Positions 1-9,157 are shown, counted from the first letter of the stretch. The stretch: DNA of 64,000 nucleotides from Serratia sp. UGAL515B_01 (GCF_033095805.1 NZ_CP109901.1:62001-126000); one strand, 5' to 3'. Translations and numbers: made by a program. Notes: a model not told the origin generated them from the letters alone.

Positions 1-158
1 CGAGATGAAATTATTTTACTGGCGAGAGGCAATGTGGCTATGGCGCGTAGGGCTGCTTGCCTCTGATACATTAAAAAATTTATCGTATCATATCTGTTTT
101 TCCGTATTTGTTTTGAATGGGAGAATAGAGCAACCAAGTAATGAGAAGGAAGGAATCG

Positions 159-326
159 ATGAAAACTCTCTCAGTTTATGATCCGGCATTGTGTTGCAGC
201 ACCGGCGTATGCGGTACCGATGTTGACCAGGCTTTGGTGACGTTCTCTGCTGATGTTGACTGGTTCAAAAAGCGAGGGGTCACTGTCACACGTTACAACT
301 TATCTCAACAACCAATGGCATTCCCT
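159..326 (+). pseudogene. arsD: arsD, 5' fragment (arsenic metallochaperone)
   Basis: First 55 or so codons of ArsD, the chaperone that hands As(III) to the ArsA ATPase and weakly represses the ars operon. The ATG at 159 gives the family start; an in-frame ATG at 141 lies upstream. The arsenite-binding thiols Cys12, Cys13 and Cys18 are intact, and similarity to R773-type ArsD continues through the Gln-Gln-Pro-Met stretch to about position 323. There the sequence switches to the end of arsA in another frame, so translation from 159 runs out at 353 after about nine unrelated residues. Full ArsD is about 120 residues, so the ArsA-docking half is lost. Seen: the truncation and joint. Inferred: an internal deletion of the operon. 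A short peptide may still be made. Confidence 0.88.
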
Positions 327-648
327 GACGCCAATGATGCAGTTGCAGGATGAAAAACGCACTAAGGTGCTATTGGTGACGTTGCCTGAGACAACACCAG
401 TGTTGGAGGCAGCCAACCTGCAGGAAGATTTGCGTCGGGCAGGTATTGAGCCTTGGGCATGGCTTATCAACAACAGTCTGCTTGGCACGTCTACCTCGTC
501 ATCGTTGTTGCAGTTACGTGCGTCGTATGAGGTTGAGCAGATAATAAAAGTCAGAGACAGATTATCTTCGCGGTTGGCATTGATCCCGCTGCAGCAAAAA
601 GAACCTATCGGTATTGTACGTCTGAGCCATCTGGCCGGTGACGTTTAA
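325..648 (+). pseudogene. arsA: arsA, 3' fragment (arsenite-transporting ATPase)
   Basis: The reading frame ending at the TAA at 646-648 encodes the last 107 or so residues of ArsA, the ATPase that energises ArsB. Similarity to the R773 C-terminus starts at a Thr-Pro-Met-Met stretch near 328 and passes through the conserved Leu-Pro-Glu-Thr-Thr-Pro and Ile-Asn-Asn-Ser motifs. Both nucleotide-binding P-loops and the metal-binding cysteines of the full protein (about 583 residues) are missing, so no ATPase activity is possible. It is one frame off from the arsD fragment, so no fusion protein is made unless ribosomes shift. The natural arsA-arsB junction downstream is kept, with arsB starting 51 bases after the stop. 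Confidence 0.88.
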
Positions 649-699
649 CTTATAAACATTCACAGGGCAAAGGGATACTTTTGCCCTTTTGGGGGCGTT

Positions 700-1989
700 A
701 TGTTGTTGGCATGTGCTATTTTTGTCCTGACCATTGTGCTGGTTATCTGGCAGCCCAAAGGGTTGGGAATTGGTTGGAGTGCAATGCTAGGCGCAGGACT
801 GGCGTTACTGACTGGAGTCGTTCACATGGGTGATATTCCGGTGGTATGGCAGATCGTCTGGAATGCAACCGCGACTTTTATTGCCGTGATCATCATCAGT
901 CTGTTGTTGGATGAGTCCGGTTTCTTTGAATGGGCTGCACTGCATGTCGCTCGGTGGGGCAATGGCCGCGGTCGTTTGCTGTTTACCTATATTATTTTAC
1001 TCGGGGCTGCGGTGGCGGCATTGTTCGCTAATGATGGTGCCGCGCTCATCCTGACGCCTATTGTGATTGCGATGCTTCTAGCGCTAGGCTTCAGCCGTGG
1101 CGCTACGTTGGCCTTTGTAATGGCCGCGGGATTTATTGCCGATGCGGCCAGCCTGCCGCTTATCGTCTCGAACCTAGTAAATATTGTCTCGGCTGATTTC
1201 TTTAATCTTGGATTCACTGAATACGCGGCAGTGATGGTGCCGGTTAACCTGGCCGCCATTGCGACGACGCTGGTGATGCTGCATCTATTTTTCCGCAAAG
1301 ATATTCCCGCCGTTTACGACCTGTCTCTGCTGAAGGCACCAAAAGAGGCTATCCGCGACATCAAGACCTTTAAAACCGGGTGGCTGATTCTAGTGCTGCT
1401 GTTGGTGGGTTTCTTTGGTCTGGAGCCACTGGGCGTACCCGTCAGTTTGGTCGCCGCCGTGGGGGCGCTAATTTTGTTTGCCGTCGCTAAGAAAGGGCAT
1501 GCCATCAACACCGGTAAAGTGCTGCGCGGAGCACCCTGGCAAATCGTTATCTTCTCGCTGGGGATGTACTTGGTGGTTTATGGCCTACGTAACGCGGGGT
1601 TGACTCACTACCTTTCTGCCTTGCTGAATCAATTGGGAGAGCAGGGATTATGGGTGGCTACGCTCGGTACCGGATTCCTGACGGCGTTCCTGTCTTCTAT
1701 CATGAACAATATGCCTACCGTTTTGGTTGGGGCTCTGTCGATTGATGGCAGTTCTGCCACCGGCGTGATCAAGGAGGCGATGATTTATGCCAACGTTATC
1801 GGCAGCGATCTGGGGCCGAAAATCACCCCGATAGGCAGTCTGGCGACCTTATTGTGGCTGCATGTGCTGTCACAAAAAAATATGACTATTACCTGGGGCT
1901 ATTATTTCCGGGTGGGCATTGTCATGACGATCCCGGTGCTGTTTGTCACGCTGGCAGCCTTGGCGCTGCGGTTATCAGTATCCCTGTAA
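700..1989 (+). CDS. arsB: Arsenite/antimonite efflux permease ArsB
   Basis: A 429-residue inner-membrane protein with about a dozen hydrophobic segments, matching the length and sequence of ArsB from ars operons. ArsB expels As(III) and Sb(III), using the membrane potential alone or with ArsA. Here ArsA is broken upstream, so it would have to work alone, as chromosomal E. coli ArsRBC systems do. Recognisable features are the [10 protein letters not shown] loop near residue 110 and the Asn-Asn-Met-Pro-Thr motif near residue 345. It has no stop or frameshift. It lies 51 bases after the arsA remnant and 62 bases before arsC, so it is probably cotranscribed with them. Confidence 0.95.
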   Translation: MLLACAIFVLTIVLVIWQPKGLGIGWSAMLGAGLALLTGVVHMGDIPVVWQIVWNATATFIAVIIISLLLDESGFFEWAALHVARWGNGRGRLLFTYIILLGAAVAALFANDGAALILTPIVIAMLLALGFSRGATLAFVMAAGFIADAASLPLIVSNLVNIVSADFFNLGFTEYAAVMVPVNLAAIATTLVMLHLFFRKDIPAVYDLSLLKAPKEAIRDIKTFKTGWLILVLLLVGFFGLEPLGVPVSLVAAVGALILFAVAKKGHAINTGKVLRGAPWQIVIFSLGMYLVVYGLRNAGLTHYLSALLNQLGEQGLWVATLGTGFLTAFLSSIMNNMPTVLVGALSIDGSSATGVIKEAMIYANVIGSDLGPKITPIGSLATLLWLHVLSQKNMTITWGYYFRVGIVMTIPVLFVTLAALALRLSVSL

Positions 1990-2051
1990 CTATTACTGTA
2001 AACAACACCCGAAGGCATGGTCGACGGGTGTTTTAATGAGAGATCATGACG

Positions 2052-2480
2052 ATGAGCAATGTGACTATTTATCATAATCCCGCCTGTGGAACATCGCGCA
2101 ACACGCTGGAGTTAATCCGCAATAGTAACACTGAACCTACGGTTATTCTGTATCTGGAAACCCCACCAAGTCGTGAGGTGCTGGTAAAATTGATCGCAGA
2201 TATGGGGATTACTGTTCGGGCGTTGTTACGTAAAAACGTCGAGCCTTATGAGCAATTAGGTCTGGCAGAAGAGGCCTTCAGCGATGAGCAACTGATTGAT
2301 TTTATGCTGCAGCATCCCATTCTAATCAACCGTCCGATAGTTGTGACTCCGCTGGGTACCCGGTTGTGTCGACCTTCTGAGGCGGTGTTGGAGATTTTGT
2401 CCGATGCGCAACGTGGGTCGTTCACCAAGGAAGATGGTGAACGGGTGATAGATGAGCAGGGCAAACGCATAGGTAAGTGA
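2052..2480 (+). CDS. arsC: Arsenate reductase ArsC (glutaredoxin-linked)
   Basis: A 142-residue cytoplasmic enzyme that reduces arsenate to arsenite with glutathione and glutaredoxin, providing the substrate for ArsB. Catalytic Cys12 is present in an Ala-Cys-Gly-Thr context, and the three anion-binding arginines fall at 60, 94 and 107 as in the R773 enzyme. I chose the ATG at 2052 rather than 2046 because it gives the family N-terminus and a better distance to the purine-rich GAGAG at 2039-2043. It is the last gene of the ars group and is followed by a hairpin. With arsB it could still form a minimal resistance pathway. Confidence 0.95.
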   Translation: MSNVTIYHNPACGTSRNTLELIRNSNTEPTVILYLETPPSREVLVKLIADMGITVRALLRKNVEPYEQLGLAEEAFSDEQLIDFMLQHPILINRPIVVTPLGTRLCRPSEAVLEILSDAQRGSFTKEDGERVIDEQGKRIGK

Positions 2481-2496
2481 TTAAATAACGCTAAAA

Positions 2497-2515
2497 GGGA
2501 GCATTAAATGCTCCC
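2497..2515 (+). terminator. Hairpin after arsC, probable terminator
   Basis: Perfect 8-bp stem (2497-2504 with 2508-2515) and a 3-nt loop, 16 bases after the arsC stop. The following bases are A/T-rich but lack a true T-run. Confidence 0.6.
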
Positions 2516-2581
2516 TGAATTATTTAAAATACAAATAAAAACAATTGGTTGTATTTTTTCGCGGCCATGCCTCACCCCAGA

Positions 2582-2650
2582 CGGTTGTGTCGCTTTAACA
2601 GCGGCAAGTCAACCAAAGTTGGCGTTGCCGCTGTTAAAGCGACACAACCG
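2582..2650. repeat. 69-bp near-perfect palindrome with 26-bp arms at the integrase break
   Basis: Bases 2582-2607 and 2625-2650 are exact reverse complements (26 bp, no mismatch). They enclose a 17-base centre that holds a further 4-bp stem (CAAC with GTTG). The right arm starts directly after the last recognisable integrase codon (2651-2653). It could be two insertion-sequence ends with the middle deleted, or a small non-autonomous element. A pyrimidine-rich TTTCTTTTCTTT stretch follows on the plus strand, so it might also terminate transcription. I do not recognise the arm sequence. Confidence 0.85.
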
Positions 2651-2800
2651 TTTCTTTTCTTTACCGGCGATACGGTATTTGAGACGCCAATACTTGGAAC
2701 CATTCGGTTTGACGAGTAGATAAAGCCCACGCTCATCAGTGAGTTTATACTCCTTGTCTTTCGGCTTGGCAGTCTCGACCTGTCTGGCATTGAGTGGCAT
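2651..2800 (-). pseudogene. Tyrosine integrase, N-terminal remnant (DUF4102/P4 type)
   Basis: Fifty codons from an ATG at 2800 match the N-terminal arm-type DNA-binding domain of P4-like island integrases: a Leu-Asn-Ala-Arg-Gln start, then Leu-Thr-Asp-Glu-Arg-Gly-Leu-Tyr-Leu, then a Tyr-Trp-Arg-Leu-Lys-Tyr-Arg core. Similarity stops at a Lys-Lys pair where the palindrome begins. The core-binding and catalytic domains (Arg-His-Arg-Tyr) are absent, and the sequence beyond the palindrome does not resume the integrase in any frame I tried. Position and direction are typical of island integrases: same strand as the tRNA-Phe gene and about 180 bases beyond its 3' end. It is non-functional and marks an old insertion at this tRNA. 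Confidence 0.85.
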
Positions 2801-2976
2801 TTGGGGGCCCCAAAATAACGTTGAACAAGATGAGCCCCCAGATGGGCCCCCAGCGAGCACTTGATTGAGGTGGATGCTGGTTGACTTCTGTGGAGTTCAT
2901 GATGTGATTAAATCGAGTATAACAAGGATTTTAAAGGAGTTTACTTGAATTCAGGAGACTTGGGGAGAAGTGAAAG

Positions 2977-3052
2977 TGGTGCCCGGACTCGGAATCGAAC
3001 CAAGGACACGGGGATTTTCAATCCCCTGCTCTACCGACTGAGCTATCCGGGC
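2977..3052 (-). tRNA. pheU: tRNA-Phe (GAA)
   Basis: A 76-nt cloverleaf with anticodon GAA, encoded CCA (complement of 2977-2979) and a 7-bp acceptor stem. As far as I can tell it equals the E. coli tRNA-Phe sequence. It sits next to yjdC as pheU does in E. coli, a known integration site for genomic islands, and an integrase remnant lies beyond its 3' end. Confidence 0.98.
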
Positions 3053-3196
3053 AACGGGGCGAATTAAACCGTATTGGCTGGGTTACGTCAACGAATTTAT
3101 GACAAAAAATCTTAAAAAAGAACTGAGTGCTGGCTTTTCAGCCAAAAGGCTGAAAGTTTTGTTCTTCGCACCGTGAGGCAAAGGGTTTTTGTTGTC

Positions 3197-3784
3197 TCAG
3201 CTCAAAGCCCCGAACTTGCGGCATTGCGCAATGTGTAAAATATCTTCAGCTAACTGCTTGGCGACAGCAACATCCTGTAATTGCCTCTTTACGAGCAGTT
3301 TGCTCAAACAGCCTTCCTGTACTAGTTCCATTTGCTGTGCTACCGAATCTGGATTATCAATATCAACTTCACGTAGCAAATCACGGGTGAACTTCAAGGA
3401 CGTGAGTTTCTGCTGCTCGGCCAGTTGGTGAATGGAGTGATCCCTTTCAGGAAAGAAGCTACAGGCAGCAATAAACAGGCAGCCAGGATAACGTTCATTT
3501 CTGACGTGTTCGGCCAATACGTCATAGCGTGCCAGTAGCTTTTGTTCTGCACTCAGCGATTCATCGAGTTGTAACTTCCGTCGCCAGGTATCGATCTGTT
3601 GGCCATGATAGCGCAGGCAGTCATATAACAAAGCTTCACGATTTGGCCAAAATGGCTTCATATCAACGGAAGTGACCCCCAACTTTTCTGTCAGCTTTTC
3701 TGTCAGCATGTCGAATGTCGTGGTCGCAAAGCCCTGTTTTTCCAACAGTGCCAAGGCAGTGCTTAAAACGTGTTCTCGTTGCAC
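3197..3784 (-). CDS. yjdC: TetR-family transcriptional regulator YjdC
   Basis: A 195-residue TetR-like protein closely resembling E. coli YjdC, with an N-terminal helix-turn-helix (residues 1-55) followed by a ligand/dimer domain with the conserved Arg-Tyr-Pro-Gly-Cys-Leu-Phe-Ile-Ala-Ala-Cys stretch. Its target is not known to me. It lies 39 bases downstream of dsbD on the same strand, the order seen in E. coli. It has an oddity: a 12-bp unit is repeated exactly (3684-3695 and 3696-3707), giving a doubled Leu-Thr-Glu-Lys inside the DNA-binding domain and making that region four residues longer than in E. coli YjdC. The protein might bind DNA differently or poorly. Otherwise it is intact. Confidence 0.88.
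   Translation of the reverse strand: MQREHVLSTALALLEKQGFATTTFDMLTEKLTEKLGVTSVDMKPFWPNREALLYDCLRYHGQQIDTWRRKLQLDESLSAEQKLLARYDVLAEHVRNERYPGCLFIAACSFFPERDHSIHQLAEQQKLTSLKFTRDLLREVDIDNPDSVAQQMELVQEGCLSKLLVKRQLQDVAVAKQLAEDILHIAQCRKFGALS
3684..3707. repeat. 12-bp perfect tandem duplication inside yjdC
   Basis: The unit TTTTCTGTCAGC occurs twice head to tail. It keeps the reading frame and adds four residues to the helix-turn-helix region. Confidence 0.95.
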
Positions 3785-3823
3785 TTGTGCTCGCTCCCGA
3801 AGTGTTTTAAATCTCAGTGTTGT

Positions 3824-5533
3824 TCACCGAATTGTTTTCTGCAAATGTGCGCTGAATGTCTTAGCGTCCATAAAACCCGTCACACGGGCAGAAGATAATT
3901 CATGACCTGCTTCGTTAAAGAACAGGATGGTGGGTAACCCAAGTACCTTTAAGTGTTTCAGTAAAGCCGCCTGTTCACCATTGTTGGCGGTGACGTCTGC
4001 CTGTAACAACACGGTATTGGCTAACTGAGCCTGTACAGTGGGGTCACTGAAGGTGTATTTTTCAAACTCTTTACAGGCAACGCACCAGTCCGCGTATAGA
4101 TCTAACATAACTGGCTTACCTTGTGCTTGCTGTAGTGCTAAATCGAGCTGTGCGATGTTATTGATGCGTGTGAAATTCAGGTGCGGTTGAGTGGCTTCTT
4201 GTAAGGCGGTGCTACCGAAGGCCCAATCCTGCATTGGCCGAGCTGCTATCACCAGTACGGCCAGCAGTATCACCTGTATGATCCGCACCCATCCACGGTG
4301 TGATTTTAAGCTCAGGACGAATGCCCATCCGAAGAACGCTAAACCGAGTAGGCTCCATAGACGTAGCCCCCAAGCTTCGCCGAATACGCGCTCAAGCAGG
4401 AACACCGGCAGCGCTAGGATAACAAAGCCAAAGGCTTCTTTGACGTATTGCATCCAAGGGCCACTGCGTGGCAATAGTCGATTACCAAACAGTGTTACGA
4501 TCACTAATGGTATCCCCATTCCTAGCGCATATAGGTATAGCGTTCCCCCACCTGCCCACATATTGCCGCTTTGGGCGATGTACAGCAGGATAGCGCTAAG
4601 CGGTGCAGTAGTGCACGGTGAGCAGATCAACCCAGCCAACGCCCCCATGGCAAATACACCAACCAGTGATCCCCCTTGTTGATTATTGCTCCAGCTTGCC
4701 AGTTGTGTTTGTAGCGAAGAGGGCAGTTGCAGGGAATAACAGCCGAACATAGATAAAGCCAATGCCACAAACAGTAGCGATAATCCAATTAGCACGTAAG
4801 GGTGCTGCAATGCGGCTTGAAATTGCAACCCGGCGGCGGCAACAACCAGCCCGAGCAGAGTATAAGCCAGTGCCATACCTTGCACATAAACTACGGCCAG
4901 TAGCAGAATACGCCCACTACTGTGCGGGCGTTCACGGCCAAGAATAATGCTGGAAATCAATGGGTACATCGGCAATACACAAGGCGTAAACGCGATGCCG
5001 ATGCCAATCAGCAATGCCCACAGAGGGGAAAACGGTAGGTTTGCCGGTTCGGTTTCTGTTGGTGTGATCGGCGCAGCGGGAGCTGAAGACGCAGTGACCG
5101 CACTCAAAGGCACAATTCGTGTCTCTGGAGGATAGCAGAATCCTGCAGCCGCACAGCCTTGGTAGGTAACGCTAAGACTGGCATTGGCCTCAGCCTGCAC
5201 CAACGGAAGAGCCAATATCAATGATTCTTTGAAAATCTCTACTTCACCAAAGAATTCATCTTTGTGTTTTAAACCGCTAGGTAGCTTAAATTCGCCAAGC
5301 GTTGCCTGCTGAGGAACCAATTTGATCTGTTGTCGATACAGATAATAACCGGGACGGATTTGCCAGCTGAGAGTCAGTTGGTGACCCTGCTGTTGAAAAT
5401 CGAAGGCAAATGCCTGATCGACGGGCACAAACAAGTTACCGCCGTTTTGACCAAACAAGGAAGCCTGAACGGCCTGTGGTATAAAGAACAGGCTGCAAAG
5501 CAGCAATATCAGTTTAATGAAACGTTGATCCAT
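3824..5533 (-). CDS. dsbD: Thiol:disulfide interchange protein DsbD
   Basis: Inner-membrane protein of 569 residues that carries electrons from cytoplasmic thioredoxin to periplasmic DsbC, DsbG and CcmG. Layout from the N-terminus: signal peptide ending near residue 24, periplasmic alpha domain with Cys127 and Cys133, an eight-helix beta domain with the Thr-Pro-Cys-Val-Leu-Pro and Cys-Ser-Pro-Cys-Thr motifs, and a C-terminal thioredoxin-like gamma domain with the Cys-Val-Ala-Cys active site at 484-487. All three redox cysteine pairs are present, so it should work. The ATG lies inside the 3' end of cutA (25-bp overlap), which suggests translational coupling. yjdC follows. Confidence 0.96.
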   Translation of the reverse strand: MDQRFIKLILLLCSLFFIPQAVQASLFGQNGGNLFVPVDQAFAFDFQQQGHQLTLSWQIRPGYYLYRQQIKLVPQQATLGEFKLPSGLKHKDEFFGEVEIFKESLILALPLVQAEANASLSVTYQGCAAAGFCYPPETRIVPLSAVTASSAPAAPITPTETEPANLPFSPLWALLIGIGIAFTPCVLPMYPLISSIILGRERPHSSGRILLLAVVYVQGMALAYTLLGLVVAAAGLQFQAALQHPYVLIGLSLLFVALALSMFGCYSLQLPSSLQTQLASWSNNQQGGSLVGVFAMGALAGLICSPCTTAPLSAILLYIAQSGNMWAGGGTLYLYALGMGIPLVIVTLFGNRLLPRSGPWMQYVKEAFGFVILALPVFLLERVFGEAWGLRLWSLLGLAFFGWAFVLSLKSHRGWVRIIQVILLAVLVIAARPMQDWAFGSTALQEATQPHLNFTRINNIAQLDLALQQAQGKPVMLDLYADWCVACKEFEKYTFSDPTVQAQLANTVLLQADVTANNGEQAALLKHLKVLGLPTILFFNEAGHELSSARVTGFMDAKTFSAHLQKTIR

Positions 5534-5832
5534 GACAGGTAGTCTTTATCTCCGGCCATCACCGGTAACACTAATAATTCGGGTGTTTGATACGGGTGAT
5601 GGTGTTTCAGGTAAGTGAGTAGCGCTTGTTGATGCTGGCGATGACTTTTAAACAACATTTGCACCTCGTACTCCTGTTCCAGCTTGCCCTCCCAGTAGTA
5701 TAACGAGGATACGCCGGGAAGTAGCGTGGCGCAGGCTGCTAGTCTCTCCCCCAGGACACGCGCCGCAAGCTCTTGCGCGGTGGCCTCATCGGGGGCAGTA
5801 CAGAGTATGACGATAGCTTCGCAATCAGACAT
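5509..5832 (-). CDS. cutA: Divalent-cation tolerance protein CutA
   Basis: A 107-residue member of the small trimeric CutA family, tied to tolerance of copper and other divalent metals; its exact chemistry is unsettled. The conserved core is present: Ala-Ala-Cys-Ala-Thr near residue 32, Tyr-Trp-Glu-Gly-Lys and a Pro-Tyr-Gln-Thr-Pro-Glu motif near the end. Two in-frame ATGs lie upstream (5847, 5838), but a GAGAGGG ribosome-binding site six bases before 5832 favours this one. The 3' end overlaps the start of dsbD. Confidence 0.93.
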   Translation of the reverse strand: MSDCEAIVILCTAPDEATAQELAARVLGERLAACATLLPGVSSLYYWEGKLEQEYEVQMLFKSHRQHQQALLTYLKHHHPYQTPELLVLPVMAGDKDYLSWINVSLN

Positions 5833-5933
5833 CTTCATCCCTCTCAACCAGGTTATTGACCAGTCACTATACCCTTAAGCGGTGTCAGCTAGAAGGTGAG
5901 TTTTTCAACAGAGAGGAAATGACGAGTACAAAG

Positions 5934-5952
5934 TGCGGGGCCAAACCCCGCA
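5934..5952 (-). terminator. G+C-rich hairpin after dcuA
   Basis: Seven-bp stem (5934-5940 with 5946-5952) and a 5-nt loop, just past the dcuA stop. On the minus strand the tail (ACTTTG) is only weakly T-rich. Confidence 0.55.
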
Positions 5953-5958
5953 GGAGGA

Positions 5959-7260
5959 TCACAGGACTACGCTGCCGATCAGGAAACCAAAGATTACCGC
6001 AAAGATAACCCCCATGGTGCCAGGAATGAAGAACGGGTGATTAAACACGAAACGTCCAATGCGTGTTGTTCCGGTATCGTCCATCTGTACCGCTGCAACC
6101 AATGTTGGGTAAGTTGGCAAAATGAATAGGCCAGAAACCGCTGCAAAGGAGGCAATGGCTGTCAAAGGTGTGACATTCAGAGCCAGCGCCATCGGCATCA
6201 GTGCTTTGGCAGTCACGGCCTGGGAGTAAAGTAACGCGGAGCAGAAGAAGAAGATCACGGCAAGCAGCCAAGGATGCGCTTGGATCACAGAGCCGGCGGT
6301 CTCTTTGATCCACTCAATGTTAGCCTGTACGAAAGTATCACCAAGCCAGGCAACGCCCATGATACAGACACAGGCGCTCATACCTGCTTTTAAGCTACTG
6401 GAATTAAGTATCATGTTGGTATCAACACGGCACAGGACCGTGGTTAAAGTTGCGACGCTTAGCATGATGATCAGAATGGCGTTGGTAGTGTTCATCAAGG
6501 GTGTTGCTACCCAGCCCATGCTTGGGCTGTTGATGATAGCGTAAGCCACAACGCATAAAACCCCGACTAGGAATACGAGCACAGAGGTTTTTGCCCGTGG
6601 CTTGATTTCTATCACTTGGTCTCCGCGCAGGGTCACCAGGTGTTCTTCAAAACGTTTTTGATACACCGGATCGTTAGACAGTTTAGAGTCGAACAGCCAG
6701 GTCACTAGTATTGACATCAGCAACACGGCGAGAAAAGTGGAAGGGATGACCACTGTCAGCATATGCAGGTAACTCACTCCGTGGCCTTCCATCAACGAAG
6801 ACATATACACCACCGCAGCAGAAATTGGCGAAGCGGTAATGGCAATTTGTGCAGAAACGACGGCAGTTGAGAGCGGGCGACAAGGCTTAATGCCTTGTTC
6901 TTTAGCAACCTCTGCTATCACCGGCAGTGCTGAGAGGGAGATATTCCCGGTACCGGCGAAGATGGTCAGAAAGTAGGTGACAATCGGTGCCAGGATAGTG
7001 ATGTATTTGGGGTTTTTACGCAGCAGTTTTTCCGTTTGCTGCACTAAGTAGTCCATTCCACCTGCTACTTGCATTGCTGAGATAGCGGCGATCACCGCCA
7101 TGATGATTGAAATAACGTCAAAGGGAATGTGGCCTGGCTTAACGCCGATGATAGCAAGTACCAAGACCCCAAGGCCGCCAGCAAAGCCAATCCCGATACC
7201 GCCTAATCTGGCACCTAAAAATATCGCCAGTAGAACAATCACCAACTCTACTATTAGCAT
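5959..7260 (-). CDS. dcuA: Anaerobic C4-dicarboxylate transporter DcuA
   Basis: A 433-residue inner-membrane protein, the usual Dcu length, with about ten hydrophobic segments and the family's N-terminal Gly-Ala-Arg-Leu-Gly-Gly-Ile-Gly-Ile-Gly stretch. DcuA takes up aspartate, fumarate and malate and exchanges them for succinate. It sits 122 bases downstream of aspA, as in E. coli: imported aspartate is deaminated by AspA and the fumarate is respired by FrdABCD, encoded 9 kb away in this window. A terminator-like hairpin between aspA and dcuA implies partly separate expression. Confidence 0.96.
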   Translation of the reverse strand: MLIVELVIVLLAIFLGARLGGIGIGFAGGLGVLVLAIIGVKPGHIPFDVISIIMAVIAAISAMQVAGGMDYLVQQTEKLLRKNPKYITILAPIVTYFLTIFAGTGNISLSALPVIAEVAKEQGIKPCRPLSTAVVSAQIAITASPISAAVVYMSSLMEGHGVSYLHMLTVVIPSTFLAVLLMSILVTWLFDSKLSNDPVYQKRFEEHLVTLRGDQVIEIKPRAKTSVLVFLVGVLCVVAYAIINSPSMGWVATPLMNTTNAILIIMLSVATLTTVLCRVDTNMILNSSSLKAGMSACVCIMGVAWLGDTFVQANIEWIKETAGSVIQAHPWLLAVIFFFCSALLYSQAVTAKALMPMALALNVTPLTAIASFAAVSGLFILPTYPTLVAAVQMDDTGTTRIGRFVFNHPFFIPGTMGVIFAVIFGFLIGSVVL

Positions 7261-7324
7261 AATGTTTACCCCTCAAAATGAATTTTTATGAAAACCAAAA
7301 GTTGCAATTTTGTGGCACAAGAAA

Positions 7325-7362
7325 GAAAAAAGGCACGCTGTCCAGAGGATTAGCGTGCCTTT
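7325..7362 (-). terminator. Rho-independent terminator after aspA
   Basis: Nine-bp stem (7331-7339 with 7352-7360). On the minus strand a TTTTTTCTTTCTT tail follows, so it ends or attenuates aspA transcription before dcuA. Confidence 0.88.
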
Positions 7363-7382
7363 CGGGCTACCGGATGTTTCTA

Positions 7383-8819
7383 TTATTGTTCATTTTCATC
7401 TGTATAGCGTTTTGCTTTATAAGCTGGGTGCATCAGGTTCTCAATAGAGAAAATGTCATCCAGTTCAGCTTCAGTCAGTAATCCTCGTTCCAGTACGACT
7501 TCTCGCACGCTCTTGCCGGTTTTTGCACAAATTTTGCCGATAATGTCACCGTTATGGTGGCCAATAAACGGGTTAAGATAAGTCACGATACCGATAGAGT
7601 TGAATACGTAGTGCTCGCACACTTCTTTATTTGCGGTGATGCCATTAATGCATTTTTCCAACAGGTTATAACAGGCGTTGGTCAGAATGTGAATTGACTC
7701 AAACATTGCCTGACCAATGACAGGTTCCATCACGTTCAACTGCAGCTGGCCAGCTTCCGCCGCCATGGTGACGCAAGTGTCGTTGCCGATCACCTTGAAG
7801 CAAACCTGGTTAACCACCTCAGGAATAACCGGGTTCACTTTGGCGGGCATGATGGATGAACCGGCCTGCAATTCTGGCAGGTTGATTTCGTTAAGGCCAG
7901 CACGTGGTCCGGAAGACAATAGGCGCAGGTCATTACAAATCTTGGAAAGCTTCACCGCCAGACGTTTGAGCGCACTATGCACCATAACATAAGCACCGCA
8001 GTCTGATGTGGCTTCGATCAGGTCTTCAGCAGGCACAACTGGCAGATTACTGACTTCCGCCAGTTTTTGTACTGCAAGCTGCTGATAGCCTTCTGGGGTA
8101 TTCAGCGCGGTACCAATCGCCGTGGCCCCCAGGTTTACTTCCAGCAACAATTCTGCCGTACGGTGCAGGTTGCGGATTTCTTCGTTCAACAACACGCTGA
8201 AGGCATGGAACTCTTGGCCCAGCGTCATTGGCACTGCATCCTGCAACTGAGTACGGCCCATTTTCAGAATGGTTTCGAACTCTTTAGCTTTACGGTCAAA
8301 ACCTTCGCGCAGTTGGTTGATAGCATCAATCAGTTTTTGGTTGGAAGCATATACAGCAATACGAAAACCGGTTGGGTAAGCGTCGTTGGTGGATTGGCAC
8401 TTGTTGAGATGATCGTTAGGGTTCAGGTATTGATACTCGCCTTTTTGGTGGCCCATCAGTTCAAGGCCGATATTCGCCAGCACTTCGTTGGTGTTCATGT
8501 TAAGTGAGGTACCCGCCCCTCCTTGAAATACGTCCACCGGGAATTGGTCCATGCACTTGCCTTTATCCAGCACTTCATCACAGGCTTGGATGATGATGTC
8601 AGCAATTTTTCGTGGGATGGTTTTCAGCTCTTTGTTGGCCATTGCGGTGGCTTTTTTTACCATAACCATGCCGCGAACAAACTCTGGTACATCACTTATT
8701 TTACTGTTGCTGATATAGAAGTTTTCTATCGCACGTAAAGTATGAACACCATAGTAGGCTTCAGCGGGGACTTCACGTGTTCCTAGCAGGTCTTCTTCGA
8801 TACGAATGTTGTTTGACAT
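7383..8819 (-). CDS. aspA: Aspartate ammonia-lyase (aspartase)
   Basis: A 478-residue enzyme converting L-aspartate to fumarate and ammonia, a cytoplasmic homotetramer of the fumarase/aspartase superfamily. The signature loop [11 protein letters not shown], which carries the catalytic serine, is intact, and near-identity to E. coli AspA runs to the C-terminus. The frame is open 51 bases further up (to 8870), but the ATG at 8819 gives the family N-terminus and has a GAAGG ribosome-binding site, so I chose it. It supplies fumarate for anaerobic respiration together with dcuA. A CRP-like site lies about 195 bases upstream. Confidence 0.97.
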   Translation of the reverse strand: MSNNIRIEEDLLGTREVPAEAYYGVHTLRAIENFYISNSKISDVPEFVRGMVMVKKATAMANKELKTIPRKIADIIIQACDEVLDKGKCMDQFPVDVFQGGAGTSLNMNTNEVLANIGLELMGHQKGEYQYLNPNDHLNKCQSTNDAYPTGFRIAVYASNQKLIDAINQLREGFDRKAKEFETILKMGRTQLQDAVPMTLGQEFHAFSVLLNEEIRNLHRTAELLLEVNLGATAIGTALNTPEGYQQLAVQKLAEVSNLPVVPAEDLIEATSDCGAYVMVHSALKRLAVKLSKICNDLRLLSSGPRAGLNEINLPELQAGSSIMPAKVNPVIPEVVNQVCFKVIGNDTCVTMAAEAGQLQLNVMEPVIGQAMFESIHILTNACYNLLEKCINGITANKEVCEHYVFNSIGIVTYLNPFIGHHNGDIIGKICAKTGKSVREVVLERGLLTEAELDDIFSIENLMHPAYKAKRYTDENEQ

Positions 8820-9157
8820 GAGAGCCTTCTCTATTGTTGCTGCCGAATTAATAATATTTGTGTTAACCAAATTATATTGTCGAGAGCTTCAAGTGCGGAA
8901 GTATTAACCGCAACGGTTGTAGCTGACAAGATGATATGCTGCTCAGTAATAAATGAATGAATGCAGATCACTATCTGGCGCTTCAAAAATTATGGCTTTC
9001 TATTTCTGAGATCCATATCACGTTTAATAACATTAGCGATATAGGTGAATGTGCAGTTGAAATGGGGGCAGGTCGTCCTCATTGTGTTAGGCTGTAGATC
9101 ATATCTCTGTGCATGCGCTATCAGACGCGTACGCCGTCCTACCGAGAGGAGAACCAG
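8820..9157. other. Divergent aspA-fxsA intergenic region
   Basis: AT-rich gap with no gene. It must hold the aspA promoter on the minus strand and the fxsA promoter on the plus strand. The only site I can point to is a CRP-like inverted repeat at 9007-9022. No clear FNR site was found. Confidence 0.6.
9007..9022. promoter_or_regulatory. Possible CRP binding site
   Basis: TGAGA-N6-TCACG resembles TGTGA-N6-TCACA with one mismatch in each half. It is centred about 195 bases before the aspA start; aspA is CRP-activated in E. coli. Prediction by eye only. Confidence 0.35.

Noticed and set aside
253..324. The open arsA-frame stretch before the joint, as an N-terminus for a shortened ArsA
   Set aside because: It is the arsD sequence read in another frame. 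Its ATG has no ribosome-binding site and the ATPase parts are absent.
2508..2723. Open frame across the palindrome on the plus strand
   Set aside because: Composed of the palindrome and the reverse of the integrase remnant; no homology and a hairpin at its start.
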